The notes under the pieces are model-generated. The model ran no database searches, was not told the origin of the DNA, and saw only the letters and a program-made list of their open reading frames with translations. This document shows, piece by piece, positions 8,354-21,998 of a stretch of DNA of 64,000 nt; positions within the stretch are counted from its first letter, which is position 1; each line of letters starts with the position of its first letter. This stretch comes from RPQJ01 sp963706755 (lineage in GTDB: Bacteria; Pseudomonadota; Gammaproteobacteria; Steroidobacterales; Steroidobacteraceae). The DNA lies in assembly GCA_963706755.1 (NCBI GenBank), contig CAVPNH010000021.1:94775-158774 (forward strand), in the 5' to 3' direction. Position numbers and translations under genes: made by a program.

Positions 8354-10948
8354 ATGAGCAATCGCGATCTTGGCAGGGCCACCGTGCTGGCCGCTGCGGT
8401 GAGGGAATGCCTGCGTAACAGCCGTCCCGGGCGCAGCGCCATTGCGCTCACGGTCGCCGCGGCGGGCCTGCAGTGCGCCGGCGTCGGGTCGGCCATCGCC
8501 GCCGCTGCCAGCGACCAGGGGCTCGAGGAGATCGTGGTGACCGCGACCCGGCGCGAGCAGACGGTGCAGGAGATCCCGTTCAACATCTCGGCCATGAGCG
8601 GGGACGTGCTCGACGCCGGAAACATCAGTGACCCGGTCGAAGCGCTGCGCATGCTGCCCGGCGTCTCGATGCTGGATCGCGGCTACCGCAACTCCGGCAT
8701 GGCAGGCAGCATCGTGATCCGCGGCATCAACGTCGACGCGGCCGCGAACGGCGACGTGCCGCTGGCCGCGCCGACGGCTGTCGCGGTCTATATCGACGAC
8801 ACGGCGCTCAACAGCAATTTCGTATTGAAGGACATCGAGCGCATCGAAGTATTGCGAGGGCCGCAGGGCACGCTGTACGGCTCGGGTTCGCTGGCGGGCA
8901 ACGTCCGCTACATCATGAACAAGCCGGATACCAGCGCCGTGAGCGGCTATGCAAGCCTCAACATGGGCGTCACCGACGGCTCGGGCGGATACAACTTCAA
9001 TCCCGACGTGATGCTGAACGTCCCGCTGGGCGACACGGTCGCGTTCCGCGTCTCAGCCGGCATGATCAACAACGACGGCATCGTCGATTACCCGAACGTC
9101 TACGCGAAAGACTCCAATGGGGTGCCGATCCCGGCCAACGGCGACATCGTGACCGGCACGCCGGTCTACAAGCTGGTCAAGGACGTGGACAGCGTGGACC
9201 TGAAGTACGCACGCGCTGCGGCGCTGTGGGCGCCGAGCGAGAACTTCAGCGCGCAGCTGTCATACATGTGGCAGGACGACCACACCGGCGGCCGACGCCA
9301 GGTGAGCACGGGCATCAACGAGGTGACGGGGAAGAAGTACAAGGACTACCAGTACGGCGCGGTGCAGAAAGAGCCTTCCGACCGCGAGGTGCAGCTTACC
9401 GCGCTCGAGATGGAGGTCGGCTTCGGGTTCGCGACCCTCACGTCGAGTACCGCGTATTTCAGCGAGAACGGCGTGGGCAACAGCGACAACTCCGGCGTCT
9501 ATGCGCGCAACGGCTGGTTCTACTACTACGGCAGCTCGCCGCGGCCGATCGACAAGGCGAACCGTTTCTACGACCAGAGCGCGTTCACCGAGGAACTGCG
9601 CCTCGTGTCAGAGGGCGAGAACTTCGTGGACTGGCTCGCGGGGCTCTACTACACGAACCAGGACAGCAAGCTTGGACAGAACAGCTACCTCGTGGGCTAT
9701 ATCCCGTATCTCAATGCGATCAACTGGTACGGGCTTGCGCCCTACACGACCGAACAGGACTTCCTGTTCCGCCGGCACCAGTCCTACGACGAGACCGCGC
9801 TCTTCGGCGAGATGACGTTCAATTTCACGGACGACCTGCATTTCACGCTCGGTGGCCGCTGGTTCGACAGCAGCGTGGACGTGAATGCCAAGGTTGCCAT
9901 CCCGATCTGGGGCTCCCCGGCTGGCGTTGCCAAGGACAGCCTGAGCGAGAACGATTTCCTGTTCCGCGCCAACTTCGCCTGGGACGTCACGGACGATTCC
10001 ATGCTGTACGCGACATTCTCGCAGGGCTACCGGCACGGGGGCGCGAACGCGGTCCCGACCACTTTGAGGTACGCTGAAAACCCGGCTTACCTGACCTTCA
10101 AGTCGGACACCGTCGACAACTACGAGGTCGGCTTCAAGGGCGCGACGGACTCTCTCAACTACACGGTGTCGCTGTTCTACGCGGACTGGAAGCGGCCGCA
10201 GCTCAATACCGCGACGTCGAACTGGGGCTTCTTCGCGGTCGTGAATGGTGATACGGCCACCACGCAAGGCATCGAGCTCGAGCTGTCCGGCCGAATCAAC
10301 GACCAGTTCTCGTACATGTTCGGCTACTCCTACACGGATGCGCAGCTGACCAGCGACGTCTATCAGCCGGGAGGCAATTTCTACATTTCGTCGACCGGCA
10401 CCTATACCGCCACCTACAACGACCTCGTCGGCAAGGATGGCGGACGCCTGCCAGGCGCCGCCGAGAACATGCTGAGCGCCTCGCTCATGTACGACACCAC
10501 GTTCGCCCACGACGTGGGATTCAGCGCCGTGCTGAGCGGTTACTACCAGTCCGGCACCGTCAACAGCATCGGCGACGGGGACTGCGAGAGGGGCTTCTAT
10601 ACGAGCGCCAACACCATTCCAGGCGTCAACAGCTGGAGGATCGGCAACTGCAGGGACAGCGCGAATCCCGCCTCGGCCAACTACGCGCCGAACTCGGTGT
10701 TCAACCGGTATTACGCAAAGCTCGACTCCTTCCAGATCTGGAACCTGAGCGGGAACTTCACCTGGGAGAGCTGGAACGCGTCGCTGTACGTGAAGAACAT
10801 CTTCAACGACCAGGGCACGACCGGTACCTTCACGGCCATTGCGGGCGGGTCCAACCTGGATCCATCGCAGCAGTTCTACGGCACCAACCAGCGCGACTTC
10901 ATCGCGCTGCCGAGGACCTTCGGGCTGGTGATCGGGTACAAGTTCTGA
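8354..10948 (+). CDS. TonB-dependent outer-membrane receptor
   Basis: Energised outer-membrane transporter of 864 residues. Seen: a long N-terminal signal region (about 50 residues), a TonB-box-like EEIVVTATRRE segment, a plug domain with IERIEVLRGPQGTLYGSGSLAG, many aromatic-rich beta strands, and a terminal phenylalanine (VIGYKF). A GAGGGGG Shine-Dalgarno precedes ATG 8354. It is the centre of the MocR-nitrilase locus and is followed by a terminator-like hairpin. The plug sequence resembles the broad receptor class of sphingomonads and related gammaproteobacteria that import organic substrates, not clearly a siderophore receptor. Confidence 0.93.
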   Translation: MSNRDLGRATVLAAAVRECLRNSRPGRSAIALTVAAAGLQCAGVGSAIAAAASDQGLEEIVVTATRREQTVQEIPFNISAMSGDVLDAGNISDPVEALRMLPGVSMLDRGYRNSGMAGSIVIRGINVDAAANGDVPLAAPTAVAVYIDDTALNSNFVLKDIERIEVLRGPQGTLYGSGSLAGNVRYIMNKPDTSAVSGYASLNMGVTDGSGGYNFNPDVMLNVPLGDTVAFRVSAGMINNDGIVDYPNVYAKDSNGVPIPANGDIVTGTPVYKLVKDVDSVDLKYARAAALWAPSENFSAQLSYMWQDDHTGGRRQVSTGINEVTGKKYKDYQYGAVQKEPSDREVQLTALEMEVGFGFATLTSSTAYFSENGVGNSDNSGVYARNGWFYYYGSSPRPIDKANRFYDQSAFTEELRLVSEGENFVDWLAGLYYTNQDSKLGQNSYLVGYIPYLNAINWYGLAPYTTEQDFLFRRHQSYDETALFGEMTFNFTDDLHFTLGGRWFDSSVDVNAKVAIPIWGSPAGVAKDSLSENDFLFRANFAWDVTDDSMLYATFSQGYRHGGANAVPTTLRYAENPAYLTFKSDTVDNYEVGFKGATDSLNYTVSLFYADWKRPQLNTATSNWGFFAVVNGDTATTQGIELELSGRINDQFSYMFGYSYTDAQLTSDVYQPGGNFYISSTGTYTATYNDLVGKDGGRLPGAAENMLSASLMYDTTFAHDVGFSAVLSGYYQSGTVNSIGDGDCERGFYTSANTIPGVNSWRIGNCRDSANPASANYAPNSVFNRYYAKLDSFQIWNLSGNFTWESWNASLYVKNIFNDQGTTGTFTAIAGGSNLDPSQQFYGTNQRDFIALPRTFGLVIGYKF

Positions 10949-10962
10949 CGCCTGCGGGCAGG

Positions 10963-10986
10963 AGGGCCGGCTCACCGGCCTTCTTG
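10963..10986 (+). terminator. possible intrinsic terminator after the TonB receptor
   Basis: GGCCGG-CTCA-CCGGCC hairpin followed by TTCTT. The stem is short but GC-rich and lies 15 bp after the receptor stop. Confidence 0.5.
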
Positions 10987-11051
10987 CCTCGCGGACGGAC
11001 GCGTGCGTGAATGCCGGGCGATGGGGGGATGGAATCTCTAGAGCCGCAGCC

Positions 11052-12644
11052 ATGACACACCCGCCGTCGCGCGAGCGCGACCGGCTGGCCGAACTGGTCA
11101 GCACGCGCATCGACGCACAGGACCTGCGTGGGGCGCTCGCAGCCTGCCAGGAACTGAACCGGACCTTTCCCGACTTCGCGCACGGCTGGTACCTCGCGAG
11201 CTTCGTGATGCGGAAGGCTCGTGGCTACCCGGATGCGCTGCGTGCCATCGATCGCGCACTGGAGCTCGAGCCGTCGGACCTGCACCTGCTGCAGAAGGTC
11301 AAATGCCTGCTCGAGTCCGGCGACCTCGAGGCGGCGAGGGCGGCTGCCGTGGGGTTGAGGGACCGCAGCTTCTGCGACGCCATGCTCCACGACGACTTCG
11401 GCGCAGTGCTGCACCAGCTCGGCGATCACCGGGCCGCGCTCGAGCAGTATTCGCGCGCCGCCGCGCTCGACCCCCGCAACGCGCGGCACCACTACAATCG
11501 TGCCGCGGTCCTGCGTTACCTTGGCGACGCGGAGGGCGCTGAGGCCGAATTCAACGCCGTGATCGCCCTGACGCCGCAGGACTACGAGGCCTACAACGCC
11601 CGCGCGCACCTGCGCACGCAGACACGGGCGAGCAATCACGTCGAACAGATGAATGCGGTCCTGACGGCCGCCTCCACGTCGCCGCCTGCGGGCCGGGTAC
11701 AGTTGTGCTATGCGCTTGCGAAGGAGCTCGAAGACGTCGGCGAATTCGATGCGGCCTTTTCCCGCCTGAAACAGGGCGCGGACCTGAAGCGCCGGCACAT
11801 GCAATACGACGTGTCGACCGACGTCGAGATCATGGAAAAGATCCGGGACGTCTTCGGGCGCGACGTGCTGGGTCACCCACCGGTGAGCGACCTGGGCGGC
11901 GAGGCCATCTTCGTCATCGGGTTGCCACGGACGGGGACCACTCTCGTGGAGCGGATCCTGGCCAGCCACAGCGCCGTCCGCTCCGCCGGCGAGATCAACA
12001 CATTCTCGATGGAACTCGTGCGCATGGCCCGCGATGCGCACGGTGGCGCCGCGGCGTCGCGGCTCGATTTCGTCGGCAGCACGGTCAAGCTGGATTTCCG
12101 TGCCCTGGGCGAGGCGTACCTGAAGAGCACGCTTCCGCACCGCGATGTGCAGCGTCAGTTCATCGACAAGCTGCCATTCAATTACCTGTATGCCGGGTTG
12201 ATCCACCTGGCGCTGCCGAGCGCCCGTATCGTCAGCCTGGAGCGCCACCCGCTGGATACCTGCTACTCGGTGTACAAGCATCTCTTCCGTGACGCCTATC
12301 CGTTCTCCTACGACCTGGACGACCTTGGCCGCTACTACGTCGCCTATTCGGAACTGATGGGGCATTGGCGACAGGTCATGCCAGGCGTGATTCACACCGT
12401 GCACTACGAAGACCTGGTGGCGGACCTGGAAGGAGAGGCGCGACGGCTGCTTGAGTACTGCGGGCTGCCCTGGGAGGACGGGTGCCTGCGCTACCACGAG
12501 AATCCGGCCGCTTCGACGACCGCCAGCGCGCTGCAGGTGCGCCAGCCGATCTACGCCCATTCGGTCGGCCGCTGGCGCAACTACGCGAAGCAACTCGAGC
12601 CCCTGAGAGCGCGGCTGGCGGCCGCCGGCATCGACGCGGACTAG
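11052..12644 (+). CDS. TPR-repeat sulfotransferase family protein
   Basis: N-terminal residues about 10-230 form tetratricopeptide repeats. The C-terminal half is a PAPS-dependent sulfotransferase-like domain with the 5'-phosphosulfate loop GLPRTGTTLVERIL near residue 290 and the 3'-phosphate motif ERHPLDTCYSVYKH. Total 530 residues. I took ATG 11052 over an upstream ATG at 11007 because family similarity begins there; neither has a strong ribosome site. Proteins of this architecture often neighbour TonB receptors in sphingomonads and gammaproteobacteria. The acceptor is unknown. It is followed six bases later by the serine hydrolase gene, so probably co-transcribed. Confidence 0.82.
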   Translation: MTHPPSRERDRLAELVSTRIDAQDLRGALAACQELNRTFPDFAHGWYLASFVMRKARGYPDALRAIDRALELEPSDLHLLQKVKCLLESGDLEAARAAAVGLRDRSFCDAMLHDDFGAVLHQLGDHRAALEQYSRAAALDPRNARHHYNRAAVLRYLGDAEGAEAEFNAVIALTPQDYEAYNARAHLRTQTRASNHVEQMNAVLTAASTSPPAGRVQLCYALAKELEDVGEFDAAFSRLKQGADLKRRHMQYDVSTDVEIMEKIRDVFGRDVLGHPPVSDLGGEAIFVIGLPRTGTTLVERILASHSAVRSAGEINTFSMELVRMARDAHGGAAASRLDFVGSTVKLDFRALGEAYLKSTLPHRDVQRQFIDKLPFNYLYAGLIHLALPSARIVSLERHPLDTCYSVYKHLFRDAYPFSYDLDDLGRYYVAYSELMGHWRQVMPGVIHTVHYEDLVADLEGEARRLLEYCGLPWEDGCLRYHENPAASTTASALQVRQPIYAHSVGRWRNYAKQLEPLRARLAAAGIDAD

Positions 12645-12650
12645 GCGGCG

Positions 12651-14444
12651 TTGCGCGCGCACCGGTTCTTGCCGCTTGCGTTCGTTGCGACCGCCTGTGT
12701 CGTGACGCAGGTGCAGGCAGCGACGGCGGAGCATGTGAGTCGGAGCGAGCTGCGCGCCAAGGACCTGCTCGGCGGCTGGACATACCCCGCGCCGCTCTCG
12801 CTCGAGGCCTACGCGTCGCGCACGTCGACGGGTCGCGCAGGGGCGGTGTTCGAGGGGCGGTTGAGCCTGCGCGCGGTGCCGGCCGCAGCGGGAATCCGCG
12901 TGCTGCGCGACGACTACCGCACGGCAGAGTCGGCCGGTTCCGCCGTGTCTCGGCTGCCGGACCTCGACCTCGACTTCGTGCAGCACGGCGACCAGCTGAT
13001 CCCGGCGCGCACGGGCGCGATCCCGTCCGCGCACCCGTACTGGGAATTCGTCGTCGGCACCGGGCGCGTGTGGCGGGAGACGGGCGACCGCGGCTACACG
13101 CGCGCGTCGGTGCCATTCGCACTCGTGGAAGTGAACGCCAACTGCGCGCACAACGGGGTGCTGAGCTTCCTGTTCCGTGCGGACGGCCGGGTCTCCAGGG
13201 CGGCCTACCAGGTGAGCAGCGAGACCTGCGCCTATTTCAAGGCCGACCTGTGGGGCCTGCTCGAGGCGCGCTACGCGCCGCACCCGCTGCCGCAGCGCGA
13301 GGCCATCGTCGGTGCCCGCGAGGCGGAGGTCGCAGCGCGTCTGCCGCGCCGGCCCATCGTCGACCTCGCGCAGGCATATCCCGGGGTGGACGTCGCGAGC
13401 TTCGCGCATCCCGACGACGTGAAGGCGCAGGACCTCACGACCTGGGGCGTGGTCGCGGGCGGCATCCACTACGCGGGCCGCTGTCCGACACGCGCGGGTG
13501 ACTATCCGTACTGCGAGGAGATAGAGCTGCCGTCGTACTCGCTTGCCAAGTCCATGTTCGCGGCGCTCGCGTTGATGCGGCTCGAGCGGCTGCATCCGGG
13601 TACCCGGAGTGAGCGCGTGTCCGATCACGTTCCCGAATGCAGGGGCAGCGGCAACTGGTCCGACGTAACGCTCGGGAACCTGCTCGACATGGCGAGCGGC
13701 AATTACGTGTCCGACGCGGATCACGCCGACGAGTACGATCCATCCATGGACGCGGGATTTTTCCTCCGCGGGACCCACGCGGAGAGGATCGACTACGCCT
13801 GCAACCATTTCCCGCGCCACGCGCCGCCTGGCGAGCGCTTCGTCTACCGGACGACCGAGACGTACATCCTCGGGTCGGCGATGTCCGACATCGTGCGGCG
13901 TGAACTGGGCGCGGACGCGGACCTCGTCGACGACCTCGTCGCGCCGGAGGTGTGGCGCGCGGCGGGGCTCGGGCCGGGCGTGGAGGTCGTGCGCCGCACG
14001 CGGGACGCCACCGCCCAGCCATTCACCGGCTACGGGATGCTGCTGCAGCCTGACGATGTCGCGAAACTCGCGCCGTTCTTTGCTACAAGCAGCGAGCTTC
14101 CGGCGCGGTTGCTCGACCCCGCCATGTACCGCGCCGCCCTGCAGCGCGATCCGGCCGACCGCGGCCTGCAGGCATCGGCGGACGGCTCGCTCCTCTACAA
14201 GTACGGCTTCTGGGCGGTGCGCGTCGCGGGCCTTCCGGGATGCGCGGCCGACCAGTTCGTTCCCTTCATGTCGGGCTACGGCGGGATCAGCGTCGTGCTG
14301 ATGCCGAACGACGTCGCGTATTACTACTTCAGCGATGGCGGCGATTTCAGGTTCCTGCGCGCCGTGCGCGAAGCCGCGCACGTCCGTCCGTTCTGCACAC
14401 CGGGGTCCGGCGAGCCCCATCCAAACGAGGTCCAGCACCCATGA
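12651..14444 (+). CDS. secreted beta-lactamase-fold serine hydrolase
   Basis: A signal peptide (MRAHRFLPLAFVATACVVTQVQA) leads a 597-residue protein. The SxxK catalytic motif is S297-L-A-K300 in SYSLAKSMF. Downstream FVYRTTETYILG could supply the tyrosine motif, and SGYGGI the third element of the penicillin-binding/beta-lactamase fold. The first 280 residues form an extra domain without a recognised motif. The start is TTG 12651, six bases after the sulfotransferase stop. The gene ends in an ATGA overlap with the MFS gene, supporting an operon. Probable periplasmic esterase, amidase or peptidase; substrate unknown. Confidence 0.75.
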   Translation: MRAHRFLPLAFVATACVVTQVQAATAEHVSRSELRAKDLLGGWTYPAPLSLEAYASRTSTGRAGAVFEGRLSLRAVPAAAGIRVLRDDYRTAESAGSAVSRLPDLDLDFVQHGDQLIPARTGAIPSAHPYWEFVVGTGRVWRETGDRGYTRASVPFALVEVNANCAHNGVLSFLFRADGRVSRAAYQVSSETCAYFKADLWGLLEARYAPHPLPQREAIVGAREAEVAARLPRRPIVDLAQAYPGVDVASFAHPDDVKAQDLTTWGVVAGGIHYAGRCPTRAGDYPYCEEIELPSYSLAKSMFAALALMRLERLHPGTRSERVSDHVPECRGSGNWSDVTLGNLLDMASGNYVSDADHADEYDPSMDAGFFLRGTHAERIDYACNHFPRHAPPGERFVYRTTETYILGSAMSDIVRRELGADADLVDDLVAPEVWRAAGLGPGVEVVRRTRDATAQPFTGYGMLLQPDDVAKLAPFFATSSELPARLLDPAMYRAALQRDPADRGLQASADGSLLYKYGFWAVRVAGLPGCAADQFVPFMSGYGGISVVLMPNDVAYYYFSDGGDFRFLRAVREAAHVRPFCTPGSGEPHPNEVQHP

Positions 14445-15673
14445 TCGAACCCGCCGCCGGCCCTGGCCGGGCGTCCACCGCTGTCTTTCTCGGGCTGCGC
14501 CGGGCGGCGCCCAACGGCGAGATCGCCCGGGTCCTGCTCGCATTCCTGGGGAGCGCAGGGCTCTTCTACGTGAACATCATGCCGGCGCTGGTCGACGGCC
14601 TGATACATGGGGCCGGTTTCAGCAATCGCCATGCCGGGATGATCGGGTCGAGCAACGTCTACGGCGCGGCGTTCGGGGCATTGACGGCGGTGTTCCTGGT
14701 GAAGCGCATCAACTGGCGCTCGGTCGCCTACGGGCTTCTCGCCGGGCTGATCTGCGCTGACCTGGTGTCGATGCTGCTGCACGGCTTCGAGGAGCTTCTG
14801 ATCGCGAGGTTCCTGCACGGATTCATGGGCGGCATGCTGGTCGGCATCGCGTTCTCGATCATCGCCCGAACCAGGGAGGCCGATCGCACCTTCGGCTACC
14901 TGCTGATGGTGCAGGTCAGCCTCGGCGGGGTCGGGCTGATGCTGCTGCCGCCGCTCGTTCCGGTGCTGGGTACGTGGGTGCTTTTTGCCGCGCTGATCCT
15001 CTTCAGCGCCGCGACCCTCGCCATGGTGCCGTTCCTGGATTCGTACCCGCCCGGTTCCGACCAGAGGCGGGTTGCGACGACCGAGGACGGGCGAGTGCGT
15101 CGCGGGCCGCTGACACTGAGCCTCTTCGCGACCTTCCTTTTCCAGGGCGGCAACATGGCCGTGTATGCGTACATGATCGGTGTCGGGCGGGCCGCGGGCC
15201 TCGGCATCGATATCACCAGTCGAGCGCTGGCCATCGCGGACTGGATCGCCATCGCGGGCTCCGGGCTGGTCATACTTCTCTCCACGCGCTACGGGCGCAC
15301 GTGGCCGCTGACCGCTGCGATCCTGGTGACGGCAGCCTGCACGTGGGCGTTGCACTTCAGCACGATTGCCTCCGTGTACGTGGTGGCCAACTGCGTCATC
15401 GGCATCACCTGGGCGTTCGGCATCCCGTACCTGCTCGGCATGTGCGCCGAGTTCGACGCCACCGGCCAGATGGCGGCCCTGGGCGGCTTTGCCTCGAAGA
15501 TGGGGCTGGCATCCGGGCCGCTGCTCGCCGCGCTGGTGGTCGGGAAATCCAATTACAGCCTCGTCATCAATCTCGGGACGGCGCTCCTGTTGCTGTGCCT
15601 GGTCGCCGCGCTCCTGCCATCGCGACTGCTCGATCGAGGCCGCACGAGCGCCGCGGACGCGCTTATCGATTGA
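14441..15673 (+). CDS. major facilitator superfamily transporter
   Basis: A 410-residue, strongly hydrophobic protein with about twelve predicted membrane segments and a basic cytoplasmic loop between the two halves (DQRRVATTEDGRVRR). The start overlaps the hydrolase stop by four bases. Together with the receptor and hydrolases it would complete uptake of a small molecule across both membranes. No substrate signature is recognised. Confidence 0.8.
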   Translation: MIEPAAGPGRASTAVFLGLRRAAPNGEIARVLLAFLGSAGLFYVNIMPALVDGLIHGAGFSNRHAGMIGSSNVYGAAFGALTAVFLVKRINWRSVAYGLLAGLICADLVSMLLHGFEELLIARFLHGFMGGMLVGIAFSIIARTREADRTFGYLLMVQVSLGGVGLMLLPPLVPVLGTWVLFAALILFSAATLAMVPFLDSYPPGSDQRRVATTEDGRVRRGPLTLSLFATFLFQGGNMAVYAYMIGVGRAAGLGIDITSRALAIADWIAIAGSGLVILLSTRYGRTWPLTAAILVTAACTWALHFSTIASVYVVANCVIGITWAFGIPYLLGMCAEFDATGQMAALGGFASKMGLASGPLLAALVVGKSNYSLVINLGTALLLLCLVAALLPSRLLDRGRTSAADALID

Positions 15674-15718
15674 TTTCCCTATAGAATCCGCCCGGTCGCC
15701 GGCCGGGGCGGCGTGCCC

Positions 15719-15804
15719 GCGAAAGTGGCGGAACTGGTAGACGCGCTGGATTTAGGTTCCAGTGGGTAACCCCCGTGAGGGTTCGAGTCCCTCCTTTCGC
15801 ACCA
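15719..15804 (+). tRNA. tRNA-Leu (TAG)
   Basis: Acceptor GCGAAAG / CTTTCGC, anticodon TAG in GATTTAGGT, a long variable arm (GGGTAACCCCCGTGAGGG region), and CCA encoded. A TATAGAAT -10-like element followed by a GC-rich discriminator lies about 30 bp upstream. Confidence 0.97.
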
Positions 15805-15904
15805 GTCCCCGGCTGGACTCCTGTCGGGCCGATTCCATGGCAAAATGCGCGGCTTTCCCGGGCGGCCACGAGCGCGCCCCAGACCCTTCCGAGGACCGAT
15901 GAGC

Positions 15905-17206
15905 ATGCAGGTTTCCGTCGAACAGACCGGGGCGCTGGAGCGCCGCATGGAAGTGAGCGTTCCCAAGGAGCGCGTCGAACAGGCGGTGGACAAGCGCCTG
16001 CAGCAGGTGAGCCGCACGGCGAAGCTGAAGGGCTTCCGGCCGGGCAAGGCCCCGCTCAAGGTCATTCGCCAGCAGTTCGGCGCCCAGGTGCGCCAGGAAG
16101 TCGTGGGCGACCTGATGCAGTCGAGCTTCGCCGAGGCGGTCACGCAGCAGAAGCTGAGCCCCGCGGCGGGCCCGCGCATCGAGCCGATTGCCATCGCCGC
16201 CGGGCGAGGACCTCAAGTACCGCGCCATCTTCGAGGTGTATCCCGGACATCACCCTCAAGAACGTCGAGGGTATGGAGGTCGTGCGACCCGTGGCCGAGG
16301 TCGCGGAGGCCGACATGGACGCGATGGTCGAGAACCTGCGCGCGCAGCGCCCGAAGTTCGACCTCGTCGAGCGCGAGAGCCGCGAGGGCGACCGCGTCAC
16401 CATGGACTTCGTGGGACTGCAGTGACGGCGCCGAGTTCGAGGGCAGCAAGGGCACCGACGTCGCCGTGCTGCTCGGCGGCGGGCGCATGCTCAAGGAATT
16501 CGAGGGCCGGCATCACCGGCATGAAGGCCGGCGAGGACCGCAAGATCGACGTGCGCTATCCGGACGATTACCAGAACAAGTCGCTGGCCGGGCGCACCGC
16601 ATCGTTCGACGTGCGCATGAAGAAGGTCGAGGAGCAGCAGCCTGCCGGACCTCGACGACGAGTTCTGCCGCGAGTACGGCGTGACCGAGGGCGGGCTGGC
16701 GCAGTTGCGCAGCGAAGTCACGGACAACATGCGGCGCGAGCTCGAGACCAACGTGCGCGCCCGCCTGCGGCAGCAGCTGCTCGACAAGCCTGCTCGAGGC
16801 GAACCCGGTCGAGGTGCCGAGGAGTCTCGTCGACGCGCAGGTGCGCGAGATGCAGATGGACACGGCGCGTCGCATGGGCGCCAAGGATGCCTCGCAGGTG
16901 CCGCCGCCGGAGCCGTTCGTCGAGCCCGCGCGGCGTCGCGTCGCGCTCGGCATGCTGTTCGGCGAACTCATCAAGTCCCGCGGTCTCAAGCTCGACCGCG
17001 AGCGCGTCGAGGGCCGCCTCGCCGAAGTGGCCGGCAGCTACCCGGATCCGTCGGCCATCCTCAAGGCCTACCGCCAGAACGCCGAGGCGATGCGCCAGGT
17101 CGAGAACATGGTGCTGGAGGACCAGGTGGTCGATTACCTGCTCGAGCGCGCCAGGGTCACGGACCAGGCTGCGACGTTCAAGGACGTGATGAATTTCGGG
17201 GCGTGA
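15905..17206 (+). CDS. tig: trigger factor
   Basis: Ribosome-bound chaperone and prolyl isomerase. Seen: N-terminal ribosome-binding loop (LKGFRPGKAPLKVI), PPIase region (GDRVTMDFVG, then DGAEFEG and ITGMKAGEDRKI), and the helical C-terminal arm ending FKDVMNFGA. ATG 15905 has GAGGA nine bases upstream; ATG 15899 is too close to it. Six single-base shifts near 16206, 16245, 16425, 16506, 16641 and 16790 break the frame. Their net effect is zero, so start and stop share a frame. At least five are simple duplications of G or C. It starts the tig-clpP-clpX-lon-hup block. Confidence 0.93.
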
Positions 17207-17227
17207 ACCGCTCTCCCGTTGCCTTAC

Positions 17228-17250
17228 ACTAACCGCCAACCGCTAGTCAC
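17228..17250 (+). repeat. family C intergenic repeat (short copy)
   Basis: Carries AACCGCCAACCGCTAGTCAC between tig and clpP, one of several such tracts in the window that end shortly before a start codon. Confidence 0.55.
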
Positions 17251-17291
17251 CGATCACCCTCCAGCCATGCCACGCACTCGTACCGACTTCC

Positions 17292-17929
17292 ATGAACCTC
17301 GTCCCCATGGTGGTCGAGCAGACCGCCCGCGGCGAACGCGCCTACGACATCTACTCGCGGCTGCTGAAGGAGCGCGTGATCTTCGTGGTGGGCGAGGTCG
17401 AAGACCACATGGCGAACCTGATCGTGGCGCAGCTCCTGTTCCTCGAATCCGAGAACCCGGAGAAGGACATCGCGCTCTACATCAACTCGCCCGGCGGGTC
17501 GGTGAGCGCGGGGCTCGCGATCTACGACACCATGCAGTTCATCAAGCCCGACATCAGCACGATCTGCGTCGGGCAGGCCGCCAGCATGGGCGCGGTGCTG
17601 CTTGCCGGTGGCGCGAAGGGCAAGCGCTTCTGCCTGCCGCACTCGCGGGTGATGATTCACCAGCCGCTCGGCGGCTTCCACGGCCAGGCCACCGACATCG
17701 AGATCCACGCCCGCGAGATCCTCGACGCGCGCGAGCGGCTGAACCGCATCCTCTCGAACCACACCGGCCAGTCCATGGAACGCATCAAGCGGACACGGAC
17801 CGCGACAACTTCATGACTGGCGAGCAGGCGATCGCCTACGGCCTCGTGGACGAGGTTCTCCAGAAGCGAGGCGCTGCGGGTACTGCCAGTCCCGGCCTGA
17901 GCGGGCCGGCCAAGCTGGGTTTGGCATAA
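17292..17929 (+). CDS. clpP: ATP-dependent Clp protease proteolytic subunit
   Basis: Serine peptidase forming the ClpXP/ClpAP core. Catalytic serine in GQAASMGAVLL and histidine in PHSRVMIHQP are visible; the aspartate region DTDRDNFM follows. Near 17790 one G is missing (AAGGCGGAC read as AAGCGGAC), shifting IKADTDRDNFMTGEQAIAYG out of frame. The repaired protein is about 212 residues. ATG 17292 begins MNLVPMVVEQT as in the family. clpX follows. Confidence 0.94.
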
Positions 17930-17951
17930 GTCGCTGTCAGGGCAGGGTTTT

Positions 17952-17980
17952 TTGCGGCCGCTACGGCCGCGTGGTATAAG
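17952..17980 (+). promoter_or_regulatory. sigma-70 promoter upstream of clpX
   Basis: TTGCGG at 17952-17957 and TATAAG at 17975-17980 with a 17-bp spacer. The -10 is preceded by TGG, an extended -10 feature. The spacer holds a GCGGCCG/CGGCCGC dyad. Confidence 0.5.
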
Positions 17981-18044
17981 CCACGAGGGGCCGTCTGCAG
18001 CGGTCCCGACAGTGCCCGGAAGGGCGGCGCAACAAGGTCAGGGC

Positions 18045-19352
<1,308 letters not shown>

Positions 19353-19355
19353 CCG

Positions 19356-19423
19356 GGAAAATTCGGTGCCAGGCACCTATTTTCCACTCGACTGGAAAAT
19401 AGGTGCCTGGCACCGAATTTTCC
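19356..19423. repeat. family A inverted repeat (full hairpin)
   Basis: Two perfect 30-bp arms (19356-19385 and 19394-19423) with an 8-base loop. Each arm contains the palindromic core GGTGCCTGGCACC flanked by AAAATA on one side and AATTTT on the other. Related copies lie at 35058 and 40121. It may also act as a terminator between clpX and lon. Confidence 0.85.
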
Positions 19424-19527
19424 TATTTCCTGCTTTCCCTATTGAATCTGCGCAGCGCGTCCACAAAGATGGGCGTATCTGACGGGCGTGCCGCCCGTGC
19501 CTCCATCCGGTTCCGGAGATCCCTCAA

Positions 19528-21966
<2,439 letters not shown>

Positions 21967-21998
21967 CGGCCGTACGCGGCCAACTGGAGGTACAAGAG

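Noticed and set aside
10899..14543. A 1,200-codon reverse-strand open frame over the sulfotransferase and serine hydrolase genes
   Set aside because: No recognisable domain, histidine/arginine-rich composition typical of an antisense shadow, and forward genes have clear motifs.
19356..19423. Ordinary intrinsic terminator
   Set aside because: Arms are 30 bp and perfect with the same core found at 35058 and 40121, and no T-run follows; a dispersed repeat is the better call, though it may also terminate.
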